A stretch of 55,985 bases of DNA. Source: Ignavibacteriales bacterium (GTDB lineage Bacteria > Bacteroidota > Ignavibacteria > Ignavibacteriales > Ignavibacteriaceae). The stretch spans positions 12,232 through 68,216 of the forward strand of contig PLLW01000113.1 in the NCBI GenBank assembly GCA_003141435.1, read 5' to 3'. Each line of letters opens with the position of its first letter. The first letter of the stretch is position 1. A program made the position numbers and the translations under genes. Shown here piece by piece: positions 17,570-27,921 of this stretch. Under the pieces are notes generated by a model. The model worked only from the letters and a program-made list of their open reading frames with translations, searched no databases and was not told the DNA's origin.

Positions 17570-20098
17570 ATGAAATCCTTTATTCCGTACCTCCTTTATT
17601 TCATGTTACTAACCACAAATTCATTTAATGGCCAGTCAAGAAATGTTTTAAATAGTAATTTGCGTCAGGACAGTTCACATTTCTTTCTGCAAGATATCAG
17701 GAATATAAATATTTCCATTACTCATTTGGCAGCGACCGATATTTCTAGCCCACTTTTGCAAAAGTTTATCGAAGACAGATATAATCTAATTAAAAAAATC
17801 ATAGATATTAAACCATCAGAAATAGACAATATTCGCCTAGAACAAAGTACTATTTCTCAGCTTTCGTCAAAATATGAGTCTTTAATAGAAAGAGACTTAA
17901 AGGAAATTAAAGGAAAAATCTGTATTGTCACTTATGACAATTTTGATTACTCACAATCCAAAAACGAATTTATTCTAGTTAATGAAAAGGGGTTGTATCT
18001 AATAAAGGGATGGCATAACGATAAATTAGATATTAATAAAGGTGATTTAGTGACTATTAACAATTGCCTTTTAATAAACAATACAATTCTTTCAGACAAT
18101 AAAAATATTTACAAGGAGAGCTCTACTGCTGATTCAACAGCAGAAATAAAAGACATAAAAATGTTAATGATATTAGTTTCATACTTAAATGGTGGCCAAT
18201 ATGTTTTACCGTCTGCAGATGATTTCATGAATAAATTTATGAATGCTGGGTCATCAATTCAAAATTATTTAAATGAAGTTTCTTATAGTAAGGCTAAAAT
18301 CTTAGAAATAAAGGCAGTCGGATGGGTAAAGGTGAATAGGTCTTTAGCAAGGTATGACATTGAACTTACACAAGATGAATGGAATAAGGTTGTTAATGAT
18401 TATTCGTTAGATTTATCAAAATATGATTATTTAGCATTCATTCAGGATTATTTCAATCCACTAGATCAAGGGACTCTTGGCTATGCAATTAATGGCAAAT
18501 ATTATGACACAAGATTTGGAAAATATATTGGAAGGTGTGTAGAACAAATTAACGCTGGTTTAGTCGATGACATTAAAACACCTGCTAGTTGGACATACTT
18601 TTCTCGCCCCTTTATGCATGAACTAGGGCATACATTCGGTTTTGGACATGCCAACACTTTTATTAATAATGATATTACTCAAATTAATTATTACGGTGAT
18701 TACACTGATGTAATGGGAGGGCTTTCAGGGCATTACAGCGGTTATTTTAAAGAATCGGTTAACTGGCTTGATTCAACAACAATTCTTACCATTAATAAAA
18801 GTGGGACTTATACAATCAATAATTTTGAAAATGGTTCCGGGAAAAAGCTTGCAAAAATAAAGTTAGGTAATGATAATCAGCCAAGATATCTTTATCTCGA
18901 ATATAGGAACGGTACTGGTTTTGATAATAATCCCTCAGGGTTTAATCAACTCCATCCCTATAATAACGAAGGTTTATTCCTTAAAGGAAATTATGAATAC
19001 TTCGGTTTTTTTTCTCCAGCATCTGCTAATGCCGGAGAATTGTATATGATTAATGCTCATTCTCCAATCCCCAATGGTTGGACAGAAACATTAAACGGCA
19101 CAAATGTTTATGTCGATACAATAAAACGATTTCAAGTTGGTCCAATCTTAAGCAGAACAACTTCTTCCATTACCTTTAGTGTAAATTATTTAGGAAAAAC
19201 TATAGATTACCCTATTTTATTATTACCGGTTAACGAATGGTATGTCCCAGATACAGCGACATATATCGATCTAAGGTGGGGGAAAATTTTACATGCATCT
19301 TTATATGAATTACAGATGTCATGTTGGAAAATTGGAGGTGATGCCAGCGTTTTTGAAAAAATATATTACACTAATAAATTAGCCGATACCACTATAAGAA
19401 TGTTCTTGCCGCGAGATTCTTATTTCTGGAGAGTACGGACAATTGATTCTTTAGGGAATCATAGCGAATGGTCAAAACCGTTTGCCTTCAACTGGAGCAG
19501 TTTTCCTATTCAGGTTATCCAAATTAACAACCCAAATGGTAATTCAAATTGGCTCGTCGGATCAACACAAAATATTACCTGGACATCCGCCTATGTTGAT
19601 AATGTGAAAATCGATTATTGTACCGATAATTATATAACCTTTGTAAATATTTCTCCGTCAACCCCTGCAGTATCAGGTAGTTACAAATGGGTAGTTCCCA
19701 ATATTACCACCAAGCAATGCGCAATAAGAATTACTGATGTTACTGATGGGAGAATATATAGTATCCTTTGGTTTAATATTGTCCAGACTACTAACATTAA
19801 TGATGAACATACGCCTAATGTTTTTGAGCTGGCTCAGAATTATCCTAATCCTTTTAACCCAAGCACAATTATTAATTATGCAATTCCATTTGACAGCAAG
19901 GTAAAAATTCAGTTGTACAACGCTCTCGGTCAATGTGTACGAGAGGTTAACGAAGGTTTTAGACAGTCTGGATATTATGAATTAAATTTTAATTCATCAA
20001 GATTAGCAAGCGGGGTTTATTTCTACCGCATTGAAGCTAATTCAGTTGATGGGAAAAACAATTTTACATCGACCAAAAAGATGATATTGTTAAAATAA
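17570..20098 (+). CDS. Secreted metzincin-like metalloprotease with T9SS sorting domain
   Basis: 842 residues. An N-terminal signal peptide (MKSFIPYLLYFMLLTTNSFN) is followed by a long propeptide-like region. The protease signature is HELGHTFGFGH, with H350, E351, H354 and H360, followed by DVMGG as the probable Met-turn. Residues about 545-640 look like a fibronectin III domain (YIDLRWGKILHASLYELQMS, YFWRVRTIDSLGNHSEWS). Residues about 650-740 form another beta domain (NGNSNWLVGSTQNITW). The last 85 residues are a type A T9SS sorting domain (FELAQNYPNPFNPSTIINYA, SGVYFYRIEA, KKMILLK), so the protein is probably exported and surface-attached or released. GAGGCAAAA sets the start. The gene is AT-rich and flanked by two short-repeat arrays, suggesting an accessory origin. 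Confidence 0.87.
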   Translation: MKSFIPYLLYFMLLTTNSFNGQSRNVLNSNLRQDSSHFFLQDIRNINISITHLAATDISSPLLQKFIEDRYNLIKKIIDIKPSEIDNIRLEQSTISQLSSKYESLIERDLKEIKGKICIVTYDNFDYSQSKNEFILVNEKGLYLIKGWHNDKLDINKGDLVTINNCLLINNTILSDNKNIYKESSTADSTAEIKDIKMLMILVSYLNGGQYVLPSADDFMNKFMNAGSSIQNYLNEVSYSKAKILEIKAVGWVKVNRSLARYDIELTQDEWNKVVNDYSLDLSKYDYLAFIQDYFNPLDQGTLGYAINGKYYDTRFGKYIGRCVEQINAGLVDDIKTPASWTYFSRPFMHELGHTFGFGHANTFINNDITQINYYGDYTDVMGGLSGHYSGYFKESVNWLDSTTILTINKSGTYTINNFENGSGKKLAKIKLGNDNQPRYLYLEYRNGTGFDNNPSGFNQLHPYNNEGLFLKGNYEYFGFFSPASANAGELYMINAHSPIPNGWTETLNGTNVYVDTIKRFQVGPILSRTTSSITFSVNYLGKTIDYPILLLPVNEWYVPDTATYIDLRWGKILHASLYELQMSCWKIGGDASVFEKIYYTNKLADTTIRMFLPRDSYFWRVRTIDSLGNHSEWSKPFAFNWSSFPIQVIQINNPNGNSNWLVGSTQNITWTSAYVDNVKIDYCTDNYITFVNISPSTPAVSGSYKWVVPNITTKQCAIRITDVTDGRIYSILWFNIVQTTNINDEHTPNVFELAQNYPNPFNPSTIINYAIPFDSKVKIQLYNALGQCVREVNEGFRQSGYYELNFNSSRLASGVYFYRIEANSVDGKNNFTSTKKMILLK

Positions 20099-20486
20099 CG
20101 CCAAGCGAAGCTTGGATATAACTAATTGGGTGAGACAGGGTTGAGTCCCCGCCAAGTCCCATTATTCTTTCCATAAAATCCAAATTTCTCAACTAGTAAT
20201 CCTTATAAAATAAAGACTCAGCCTACCTGAAAATCCTTTTCACTATAGTTTTGGGCAACGCCCTATATCCATATTACGTTAAATAATGAACTGCCGGGAA
20301 GAAGGGTGACGAGGTGCGTTGTTAGTGCAGTGTATTATAATTGTTACTTAATCGTACGGGGAAATGCGCACCAAATGCGCATCAAATGCGCTCGATTCAG
20401 GGTGTGAACAAAAATATTCTGTCAAAATAAATGAGGTGTTTATGGGCTGGTTAATTAAGTAAAGGGGCACCACTCCATAATAAAAC
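20099..20486. other. 388-bp intergenic region without a gene
   Basis: No coding frame is convincing. It contains a short perfect hairpin just past the protease stop (CCAAGC-GAA-GCTTGG, 20101-20115), a GGGC-AAC-GCCC stem near 20254 and the 11-bp array C at 20362-20405. The small hairpins look like structured remnants, but no known RNA family is recognised. Confidence 0.5.
20362..20405. repeat. 11-bp-period tandem array C
   Basis: Three near-identical 11-bp units (consensus AAATGCGCAYC) occupy 20362-20394, and a degenerate fourth (ATTCAGGGTGT) follows. The unit shares ATRCG and a terminal TC with the consensus of arrays A and B and has the same period. It lies downstream of the metalloprotease gene, while array A lies upstream. 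Confidence 0.6.
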
Positions 20487-20519
20487 GCCCCGAATAAGCA
20501 ATATATACTTATTCGGGGC
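20487..20519 (-). terminator. Rho-independent terminator for the subtilase gene
   Basis: A perfect 12-bp stem, GCCCCGAATAAG against CTTATTCGGGGC, with a 9-nt AT loop. On the minus strand it is followed by GTTTTATT. It lies 22 bp past the stop of the subtilase gene. Confidence 0.85.
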
Positions 20520-20541
20520 TATAAATGTTTTATTTGAGCAA

Positions 20542-23418
20542 TTATTTTAATAGAATTAGTTTCTTTGCGTCTGTATAATTGCCTGCTGTTAATTTATAAA
20601 AATAAACACCTGAAGGTAAATTCCCTGCTATAAAATTTACTGAGTAATTACCCGGTACTTTTTCTTCATTTAATAAAGTCCTCACTTCCCTGCCGAGCAT
20701 ATCATATATTTTCAAATTTACATGACTCTCCGAAGGGATAGAGAATTTAATAGTAGTAGACGGATTGAACGGGTTAGGATAATTCTGTACCAATTCAAAT
20801 TTATAAGGCACAGGATTTATATTATCATTAACTGAAGTAAGAATAACATTATATTTTGCTCTGGCATTTGCGAAGGCTGTTCTAAGATTCGGGAGACTTA
20901 TATCTGCCGCAATTGCAAAGGCAACATTGATATAACTTCCGGCAGGAATACTATATGGGCCTGATGAAGTCACATTGGCAATGTCTGCGGGTCCACCGGA
21001 AGTATTAGTTAATCCCGATGATAAGGCTGTCCATTTCTCTTGATCTGTATAACCAAAAGTTGAATTTAATATCGCATAAAAGCCATAGTTATTTGCTGAA
21101 AGGAGACCTATACCAATTGTCGTATCCGGATTTGAACCCTGATGATGAACATAACCGAAATTACCGGTATTATCATAAGCAGTAAGATCGTTTGCGCCTG
21201 AACCATCGACCATATCCCAGTCAAAAAAGAGCCCTGCATATAAATTTGAAATAGTAGCCCCCGTTGTATTGATAATGGTATATTGTAATATGATATAATT
21301 TTTATCCGCAGGATCAATGAAAGAATAGGACCGAAGCTTAACATTAACCCCCAATTTATTAGTAGCAATATTATCGTTAAAAACAGTCAACCCCTGTATA
21401 TCGCTAATGCTGCCTGGAATACTAATCTTAAAAGGCTGCACATTCAAAAAACTTACCTTTTCTTCACGTTGTGTAGAATCCCTAACCTGATCGACAACTC
21501 TATATGAAGAATTTGCAAGCATTAAAGAACCTTCAAACATATAATTAGGTCCACCGCCATAGTGGAAACCTGTACCCTGCTGATTATCCGAATAATCATT
21601 AAATCCAAGATTTCCCGCGCTGGTGATAGTAAGCGATATATCATTTCCCACCTGAGTTGCATAATTGGGATTACCTACAACCGATATCCATTGAACATCA
21701 GAATAACTCCCGTCACTAAAATGTAATAAGAAATCAAGAGGGATATTGCTGGGCATGGATTGTGACAGCGTGAATGTAAATTTGGATGAGCTATTATCGA
21801 ACGTCTGAAGTGTGCCGACTCCCCCAACACTAATGTTTCCATTTACAACAGTGGAATAGCTGTTTTTACTTTCCAAAGAAACAGAAAGGGCAGAAGCCGG
21901 GGTTAGATAATTCTTAAATTGGATGTTCACAGTGATAGTTTCGCCGGGTTCTAGAATTCCGTTATTGTTCCCTCCAGGGGTTGTATCAGAAAAAGCAACT
22001 TGTATTGCCCGTACTGATTCGGAGTTAACATTGGAAACTGAATTAAATGCATTTATTCTCCCCTTCCCTAATAAATTTGTGTATGTGGTGCTATTCTTTG
22101 AAGAAATATCATCGCAATTTACTCTCACCTGTTCTCTCACCTGTTCAGGAGTATATGATGGAAATTGACCTGCAACCAGTGCTGCCACACCCGCAGCAAG
22201 CGGCGATGCCATTGAAGTACCCGATTCATATGCGTATGTATCAGGCTGCCAGGTGGAGTAAATCCCTGGATTAGTACGAAAAGTACTGTAACCAGGGGCA
22301 CATACGCTTATACTATGCCCATAATTTGAGAAATATGCTCTGGCATCATTTTGATCTGTTGCGGCAACACAAAGAACCCCATCAAAATCAGCGGGATAGA
22401 AAAGTTCTGAACTATTGTCATTGCCGGCTGCACATACAACAAGAGCTCCTTTGCTTATAGCATAATTTATGGTTTCCTGTCCAAGCAATGAATAACCCGC
22501 TCCTCCCCAGCTGCAATTTATTACTTTTGCATGATTATCTGCCGCATATACAATACCTTCATAACCAAAAACAATATAGGGTGAACCACTATTAGGATCC
22601 CTATAATTATTCTCCGAGGTTTTGACTGGCATAATTTTACATTTAAAACCAATTGAAGCAATTCCTAAACTATCATTAGTCACGGCAGAAGCTATTCCGG
22701 CAACATGGGTGCCATGATCAGGTTGATCTTCTATCGGATTATTATCGGGAGTTGGTGTACCATCACTATTTCCAGATCCACCAAAATCCCATCCTCTTAC
22801 ATCATCTATATAACCATTATGATCATCGTCAATTCCGTTATTTGGAGTTTCTCCCCAATTATGCCAAATATTAGCAGCAAGATCAGGATGAGACCAATCG
22901 ACACCTGTATCAACAATACCAATAATAACAGAAGTATCACCTTGGATAATATTCCACGCAGCGGGAGCCTTTATTAATGGGAGCGAAAATTGAGAGTTGT
23001 AGCTTGGATCATTAGGAGTAAAGTCAGTTACATGATAAATAAATTTAGGTTCAGCCCACTCAACTTCCTTTAAGGCACTTAACTGCTTGGCAACAAAATG
23101 AGGATCCTGGTTCGAATCATACTTAACAATAATGACCCTGTCTAATGCAGTTCCACTGTTATTGTTTTGTAAAAAAGACCTTGTTGAATTCAACTTAAAT
23201 TCACTTAGTGCCTTATTTACATTATCAGATAAAAGAATACTTCTATCAGATTTTGCAAGGGGCTTAGCCTTTAATTTAATAACAACAGTATTGCTCATAT
23301 ATAAAGCATTATTAGAATTAAGTACTGTTCCTTTTTTTGAATTAAACCCAAATGCAAGCAGGGGTATAACAATAAGCAATGCCCATCTCATAAAATTGTT
23401 AATAGAAGGAAGTTTCAT
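20542..23418 (-). CDS. Secreted subtilisin-family serine protease with T9SS sorting domain
   Basis: 958 residues from the ATG at 23418, which has AGAGG 5 nt upstream; an upstream TTG at 23430 is less likely. A hydrophobic signal (WALLIVIPLLAFGF) is followed by a propeptide ending near HVTDFTPNDPSYNSQF. The S8 catalytic triad is D170 (VIIGIVDTGVDWSHPD), H235 (DHGTHVAGIA) and S402 (SGTSMASPLAAG), with oxyanion Asn in AAGNDNS. Residues about 480-860 are beta-rich accessory domains. The C-terminus is a T9SS sorting domain (FELVQNYPNPFNPSTTIKFS, PSGVYFYKLTAG, KKLILLK). The role is extracellular proteolysis or nutrient acquisition. It has its own terminator and diverges from the mutase gene. Confidence 0.93.
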   Translation of the reverse strand: MKLPSINNFMRWALLIVIPLLAFGFNSKKGTVLNSNNALYMSNTVVIKLKAKPLAKSDRSILLSDNVNKALSEFKLNSTRSFLQNNNSGTALDRVIIVKYDSNQDPHFVAKQLSALKEVEWAEPKFIYHVTDFTPNDPSYNSQFSLPLIKAPAAWNIIQGDTSVIIGIVDTGVDWSHPDLAANIWHNWGETPNNGIDDDHNGYIDDVRGWDFGGSGNSDGTPTPDNNPIEDQPDHGTHVAGIASAVTNDSLGIASIGFKCKIMPVKTSENNYRDPNSGSPYIVFGYEGIVYAADNHAKVINCSWGGAGYSLLGQETINYAISKGALVVCAAGNDNSSELFYPADFDGVLCVAATDQNDARAYFSNYGHSISVCAPGYSTFRTNPGIYSTWQPDTYAYESGTSMASPLAAGVAALVAGQFPSYTPEQVREQVRVNCDDISSKNSTTYTNLLGKGRINAFNSVSNVNSESVRAIQVAFSDTTPGGNNNGILEPGETITVNIQFKNYLTPASALSVSLESKNSYSTVVNGNISVGGVGTLQTFDNSSSKFTFTLSQSMPSNIPLDFLLHFSDGSYSDVQWISVVGNPNYATQVGNDISLTITSAGNLGFNDYSDNQQGTGFHYGGGPNYMFEGSLMLANSSYRVVDQVRDSTQREEKVSFLNVQPFKISIPGSISDIQGLTVFNDNIATNKLGVNVKLRSYSFIDPADKNYIILQYTIINTTGATISNLYAGLFFDWDMVDGSGANDLTAYDNTGNFGYVHHQGSNPDTTIGIGLLSANNYGFYAILNSTFGYTDQEKWTALSSGLTNTSGGPADIANVTSSGPYSIPAGSYINVAFAIAADISLPNLRTAFANARAKYNVILTSVNDNINPVPYKFELVQNYPNPFNPSTTIKFSIPSESHVNLKIYDMLGREVRTLLNEEKVPGNYSVNFIAGNLPSGVYFYKLTAGNYTDAKKLILLK

Positions 23419-23539
23419 AAATCCTCTCAAATATATTTAGTGATAATAAGTGAAAATAATTATAAATAACTTTAAAAACACTTCATTATTCTTTAAGTTC
23501 TCGGATGTATTTAATAACTTTTGCAAAAAGCGACCCCCG

Positions 23540-25219
23540 ATGAACAGCATAGATGAATTAAAAAATAAAATCCAGGCCGCCTACAATAATTGGGAAAAGA
23601 ATGTTTATACTAAATCAGTAAATAAGGCACCGGAGCGGGAAAAAGAATTTACCACTGCTTCATTTACAAAAATAGAACCGCTTTATTATCCCCAAAAAGG
23701 GAATGATAATTATATAGAAGATATCGGGTTCCCGGGAGAATTTCCTTATACAAGGGGAATTCAGCCAACTATGTACAGGGGAAAACTATGGACAATGAGA
23801 CAATATGCCGGATTCAGCAATGCGAAAGAATCAAACAATCGATACCGTTATTTATTAGCAAATGGAACATCCGGTTTATCGGTGGCATTTGATCTTCCGA
23901 CACAGATAGGGTATGATAGTGACGACCCACTTGCATACGGGGAAGTCGGCAAAGTTGGTGTAGCCATTGATACTCTTGCCGATATGGAAATATTGTTTGA
24001 TCAAATCCCGCTTGATAAGATATCAACCTCCATGACAATTAATGCTTCGGCTTCTGTGCTTCTTGCAATGTATATTGTTGTAGCAGAAAAGCAGGGAGTA
24101 TCAAAAGATAAAATAAGCGGAACTATACAGAATGATATTCTAAAAGAATATATTGCCAGAGGGACATATATTTATCCCCCCAAACCTTCTTTGCGTTTAA
24201 TAACCAACATATTTGAATACTGTGCAAAGGAAGTGCCTAAATGGAATACAATTTCTATCTCCGGATATCATATAAGGGAAGCAGGTTCAACTGCAGCGCA
24301 GGAAGTAGGATTTACTTTAGCAAACGGAATCACTTATGTAGATGCCGCAATTAAGGCTGGACTGGATGTGGACAATTTTGCGGGACAACTGTCATTCTTC
24401 TTTAACTCGCATAATGATCTTCTTGAAGAAGTTGCAAAGTTCCGGGCAGCAAGGAGACTCTGGGCAAAGATTATGAAAGACAGATTTCAAGCAAAAAAAA
24501 CAAGATCGATGATGCTCAGATTCCACTCACAGACTGCCGGATCGACTTTGACAGCGCAGCAAGTAGATAATAATATTGTAAGGGTGACTGTACAAACCCT
24601 TGCGGCTGTTCTTGGAGGAACCCAAAGCCTGCATACAAATTCCAAGGATGAAGCATTAGCTTTACCGACTGAAAATTCAGTAAGAACCGCTTTAAGAACC
24701 CAGCAGGTTATTGCATACGAGAGCGGAGTAACGAATACTATCGATCCCCTTGCCGGCTCATGGTATATCGAATCAATGACAGACCAGATAGAAAAAGAAG
24801 CATCTGAATATATTAATAAGATTGATTCACTGGGAGGTATGATAGCAGCGATAGAGGCGGGATATGTCCAGACTGAGATCCAGAATGCTTCTTATAAATT
24901 TGAAAAGGAAGTTGAAAGGGGGGATAGAATAATAGTCGGCAGGAATAAATTTCAGGTTAAGGAAGATGAGCAGCCGGAACTTTTAAGGATCGACTTTAAG
25001 GTTCAGGAGGAGCAGATTAAATTCCTTCACAAAGTGAGGAGTGAAAGAAATAATCCGGAAGTGGAACAAAAACTTGATGAATTAAAAGCTGCAGCCAAAG
25101 GAGAAAATAATTTAATGCCGTATATTATTGCTGCAGTGAGATCTTATGCAAGCGTTGGTGAGATCTGTAATACAATGAGAGCCATTTACGGTGAATATAA
25201 AGAAACAGTAGTTATTTAA
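23540..25219 (+). CDS. Methylmalonyl-CoA mutase, catalytic (large) subunit without B12 domain
   Basis: About 559 residues from the ATG at 23540 (an upstream ATG at 23450 adds 30 unconserved residues). It interconverts succinyl-CoA and methylmalonyl-CoA through adenosylcobalamin radicals. Family motifs are [57 protein letters not shown] (with the catalytic His) and [20 protein letters not shown]. The chain ends near [15 protein letters not shown], without the DxHxxG cobalamin-binding domain. It is therefore the split form, which needs a separate small B12-binding subunit that is not in this window. The epimerase gene begins at the next base. Confidence 0.93.
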   Translation: MNSIDELKNKIQAAYNNWEKNVYTKSVNKAPEREKEFTTASFTKIEPLYYPQKGNDNYIEDIGFPGEFPYTRGIQPTMYRGKLWTMRQYAGFSNAKESNNRYRYLLANGTSGLSVAFDLPTQIGYDSDDPLAYGEVGKVGVAIDTLADMEILFDQIPLDKISTSMTINASASVLLAMYIVVAEKQGVSKDKISGTIQNDILKEYIARGTYIYPPKPSLRLITNIFEYCAKEVPKWNTISISGYHIREAGSTAAQEVGFTLANGITYVDAAIKAGLDVDNFAGQLSFFFNSHNDLLEEVAKFRAARRLWAKIMKDRFQAKKTRSMMLRFHSQTAGSTLTAQQVDNNIVRVTVQTLAAVLGGTQSLHTNSKDEALALPTENSVRTALRTQQVIAYESGVTNTIDPLAGSWYIESMTDQIEKEASEYINKIDSLGGMIAAIEAGYVQTEIQNASYKFEKEVERGDRIIVGRNKFQVKEDEQPELLRIDFKVQEEQIKFLHKVRSERNNPEVEQKLDELKAAAKGENNLMPYIIAAVRSYASVGEICNTMRAIYGEYKETVVI

Positions 25220-25633
25220 ATGGAAACAACACATATAGAACATATTGGAATAGCAGTCAGGAATTTGGAAGAAGCTATTAAATTTTATGAAGAAACTTTC
25301 GGATTAAAATGCTATGCTGTTGAGGAAGTTAAAGACCAGAAGGTAAGGACTGCCTTTTTTAAAGTAGGGCAAACAAAGATAGAACTGCTTGAATCTACCG
25401 AACCTGATGGACCAATAAGTAAGTTTATTGAAAAAAGAGGGGAAGGCGTTCATCATTTAGCCTTTGCAGTTAAGAATATTGAAAGAGCATTATCCGAAAC
25501 CGAGGCAAAAGGGATTCAACTTATAGATAAACGACCCAGGAAAGGTGCTGAAGGACTTGATATTGCATTTCTTCATCCGAAATCAACTTTGGGTGTAATG
25601 ATCGAACTGTGTGAAAAGAAAGAACAAGAATAA
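25220..25633 (+). CDS. mce: Methylmalonyl-CoA epimerase
   Basis: 137 residues of the glyoxalase/VOC fold. It interconverts (R)- and (S)-methylmalonyl-CoA. [38 protein letters not shown] and GVMIELCEK carry the metal ligands (His, Gln/Glu, His, Glu) in the usual order. Its ATG abuts the mutase stop codon with no gap, so the two proteins form a methylmalonyl-CoA module for propionate metabolism. Confidence 0.94.
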   Translation: METTHIEHIGIAVRNLEEAIKFYEETFGLKCYAVEEVKDQKVRTAFFKVGQTKIELLESTEPDGPISKFIEKRGEGVHHLAFAVKNIERALSETEAKGIQLIDKRPRKGAEGLDIAFLHPKSTLGVMIELCEKKEQE

Positions 25634-25643
25634 AATTTTATAG

Positions 25644-26297
25644 ATGCCTGATATAGTTAAAAAGACTGTTTTTTTCAGAGAGTGGAAAATATTCCTGATA
25701 AGGAAGCATAATAAAAAAGAACTTTTATATACGGTTATTTTATTAGCGGGAGTGCTGTTAGGCTTCACAAGATTTTTGAACTATGTGGAATTAAGAGCCG
25801 GTTTTGTTTTCAGAGATCCCCTGCTAAATCTTTTTACACCTGTAGATCTTACATGGCTTATTTTCGGACTAATCTACGCGGGCCTTATTATTGCTATCTT
25901 CTTTTTTATAAAAGACCCGCATTTGTTTTTAACTGCATTACAAGCGTATCTGGTTTTAGTTCTATTCAGGACGGCAGCCATGTACCTGCTGCCTCTAAAT
26001 CCTCCGTTGGATATGATTCCATTAAATGATCCCTTTGTACAGATATTCGGATCAGGGGAAATATTGACAAAAGATCTGTTCTTTTCCGGGCACACTGCTA
26101 CACTATTCCTCCTTTTCATGGTTGCCAATAAAAGAATGCTAAAAATTATATTTCTTTCTTTCGCTGTAATAGTTGGGATTTCCGTATTATTACAGCATGT
26201 TCATTATTCCATAGATGTATTTACCGCTCCATTTTTTACATATACTTCTGTTAAATTTGCAGCGTATATTAAAAAAAAATACCAGCTTAAATATTAA
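25644..26297 (+). CDS. PAP2-related membrane phosphatase / sphingomyelin-synthase-like protein
   Basis: 217 residues with about six membrane helices. The conserved motifs are LFFSGHTATLF and HVHYSIDVFTAPFF, giving the H...HxxxD arrangement of the PAP2_C (sphingomyelin-synthase-like) branch of the PAP2 superfamily. These enzymes cleave or exchange lipid phosphate headgroups. The substrate cannot be read from the sequence. It begins 10 bp after mce and precedes two other membrane protein genes. Confidence 0.75.
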   Translation: MPDIVKKTVFFREWKIFLIRKHNKKELLYTVILLAGVLLGFTRFLNYVELRAGFVFRDPLLNLFTPVDLTWLIFGLIYAGLIIAIFFFIKDPHLFLTALQAYLVLVLFRTAAMYLLPLNPPLDMIPLNDPFVQIFGSGEILTKDLFFSGHTATLFLLFMVANKRMLKIIFLSFAVIVGISVLLQHVHYSIDVFTAPFFTYTSVKFAAYIKKKYQLKY

Positions 26298-26324
26298 TGT
26301 TTTCGAAACAATTACAGATAATTT

Positions 26325-26576
26325 GTGTTTAACCCCCTTAAGAACCTTAAAATAAAGGTTATTCCTTCAAATAATAAAATTATCAAGATCATATACCTTT
26401 CTTTAGGTATCTTTTTTGTGTTAATAGGAACACTAGGACTTATAATACCCATAATGCCCGGTTTCATATTTTTAATTCCAGGGGCTTATTGTCTTGCTAA
26501 AGCATCAACAAGACTACATAACCGGATGAAAGCGCACAGGCATATTGGAAAATATTTCCACAAGCATGAGGGCTGA
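26325..26576 (+). CDS. Small inner-membrane protein, DUF454/YbaN-like
   Basis: 83 residues with two membrane helices. The pattern GIFFVLIGTLGLIIPIMPGF followed by LIPGAYCLAKASTRLHNRMK and HRHIGKYFHKH matches the DUF454 (YbaN) layout: glycine-rich helix, P-x-P turn, second helix, then RLH and a basic His-rich tail. The function is unknown. The start is GTG at 26325. It is followed by the metallophosphoesterase after one base. Confidence 0.7.
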   Translation: MFNPLKNLKIKVIPSNNKIIKIIYLSLGIFFVLIGTLGLIIPIMPGFIFLIPGAYCLAKASTRLHNRMKAHRHIGKYFHKHEG

Positions 26577-26577
26577 A

Positions 26578-27786
26578 ATGTCATTTGCATCAAGAACAGT
26601 GATAGTATTTATCATCATGCTTCTGCTTGAATATTATTTCATAATAAAAGCAGGCAGGACGATTACTGCAGTTTTCCCGCGTATTGGGTGGAAAAAATTT
26701 AATACTTTAAGAAATGTAGTTTTAATATTATTAAATCTTTACCCATTAGTTCTTTTAGGATTTTACTTTTCAAATTCTAAACTCCCGGATACCCGGCTGA
26801 TTGATTACGTGTTTATTTATCCTTTCTGGATTTATATATTCATTGTGATTCAGTCAGTATTATTCTTTCCTCTTTTTCTGCTTGTACAAGGATTGATATA
26901 TCCTTTTTACAGAAAGCATAAAGATGCCTACCTGAAAATCGAGAACAAATTAATATTGGGACTTATAGTATTTTTTGTTCTCTATGTTCCTACAAGAATT
27001 ATTTTTGATTATTATGCTGTATCTATACGCAATGTCGTATTTACAAAGCAAGGAGTGAATCCGGCATTGAACAATTTCAGACTTGTTATGATAAGTGATC
27101 TTCATGCAGACAGGCATACAGATTCCAAAAGACTTGAAAATTATATTGATAAGGTTAATAATCTTAAACCTGACCTTGTGCTTATAGGCGGAGACATGAT
27201 ATCGGGCAACTCTCAATATATTAATACAGCGGCAGAATATGTTGGAAAAATTAAAGCGCGATACGGCATATTTAGCTGCCGGGGGGATCATGACTATTGG
27301 GCATACAGACCTGACATGCAAAGAAGTATTGCGGAAATGACTGATGCATTGGGCAGGAACAAAGTTCCCATGCTGAATAATGAAAATCTGAAATTAGATA
27401 TCCATGGGGCAAAGATGCTGATTTCTTTTATTACCTATACCTATCCTGATAAAATTAATCCTTACCTGCTGGATAAACTATTATCGGACAAAAAGGAAGA
27501 TTTGAATATATTATTATTGCATCAGCCCGAAGGGGGCATTCCTGAAAAAGCTGCTCAAAAGAATTATGACCTTATGCTTTCAGGACATACGCATGGGGGA
27601 CAAATTACTTTTCTTTTTCCTTTTTTTAACCTCTCCCCCACTTTAATAGAAACGAGATATGTAAGAGGAGATTTTCACATCGGAAATATGCTGCTGGTTG
27701 TAACAAGAGGGTTAGGGATGTCGCTTGTTCCTATAAGGTTAAATTCCACTCCGGAGATTACTATAATAACGATTAATGTGAATTAA
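26578..27786 (+). CDS. Membrane-anchored calcineurin-like metallophosphoesterase (YkuE/YaeI type)
   Basis: 402 residues from the ATG at 26578, which has GAGG 6 nt upstream. The first 150 residues contain four or so membrane helices. The catalytic domain starts near NNFRLVMISDLHADRHTD (DxH), continues with LVLIGGDMISG (GDx2), GIFSCRGDHDYW (GDH in place of the usual GNHD) and ends with LSGHTHGGQ (GHTHGGQ), the full metal-binding set. Members hydrolyse phosphodiesters such as UDP-diacylglucosamine or lipid substrates. It may act with the adjacent PAP2-like protein in lipid turnover (inference). Confidence 0.87.
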   Translation: MSFASRTVIVFIIMLLLEYYFIIKAGRTITAVFPRIGWKKFNTLRNVVLILLNLYPLVLLGFYFSNSKLPDTRLIDYVFIYPFWIYIFIVIQSVLFFPLFLLVQGLIYPFYRKHKDAYLKIENKLILGLIVFFVLYVPTRIIFDYYAVSIRNVVFTKQGVNPALNNFRLVMISDLHADRHTDSKRLENYIDKVNNLKPDLVLIGGDMISGNSQYINTAAEYVGKIKARYGIFSCRGDHDYWAYRPDMQRSIAEMTDALGRNKVPMLNNENLKLDIHGAKMLISFITYTYPDKINPYLLDKLLSDKKEDLNILLLHQPEGGIPEKAAQKNYDLMLSGHTHGGQITFLFPFFNLSPTLIETRYVRGDFHIGNMLLVVTRGLGMSLVPIRLNSTPEITIITINVN

Positions 27787-27921
27787 ACCACAGATAATCC
27801 ATTTAATTATATAAGGGCACTCATTTATCGAAATTTGATGGAATTTCTAGGAATTGTTTCTAAATTTTAATTACATTATAGAGTAGTTTTTTTCATTATT
27901 AACAATTTAAAGGATTATATC

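Noticed and set aside
25644-26297. Undecaprenyl-diphosphatase of the classical PAP2 type
   Set aside because: The classical KxxxxxxRP and PSGH motifs are absent; the GHTA and HYSIDV pattern fits the PAP2_C branch.
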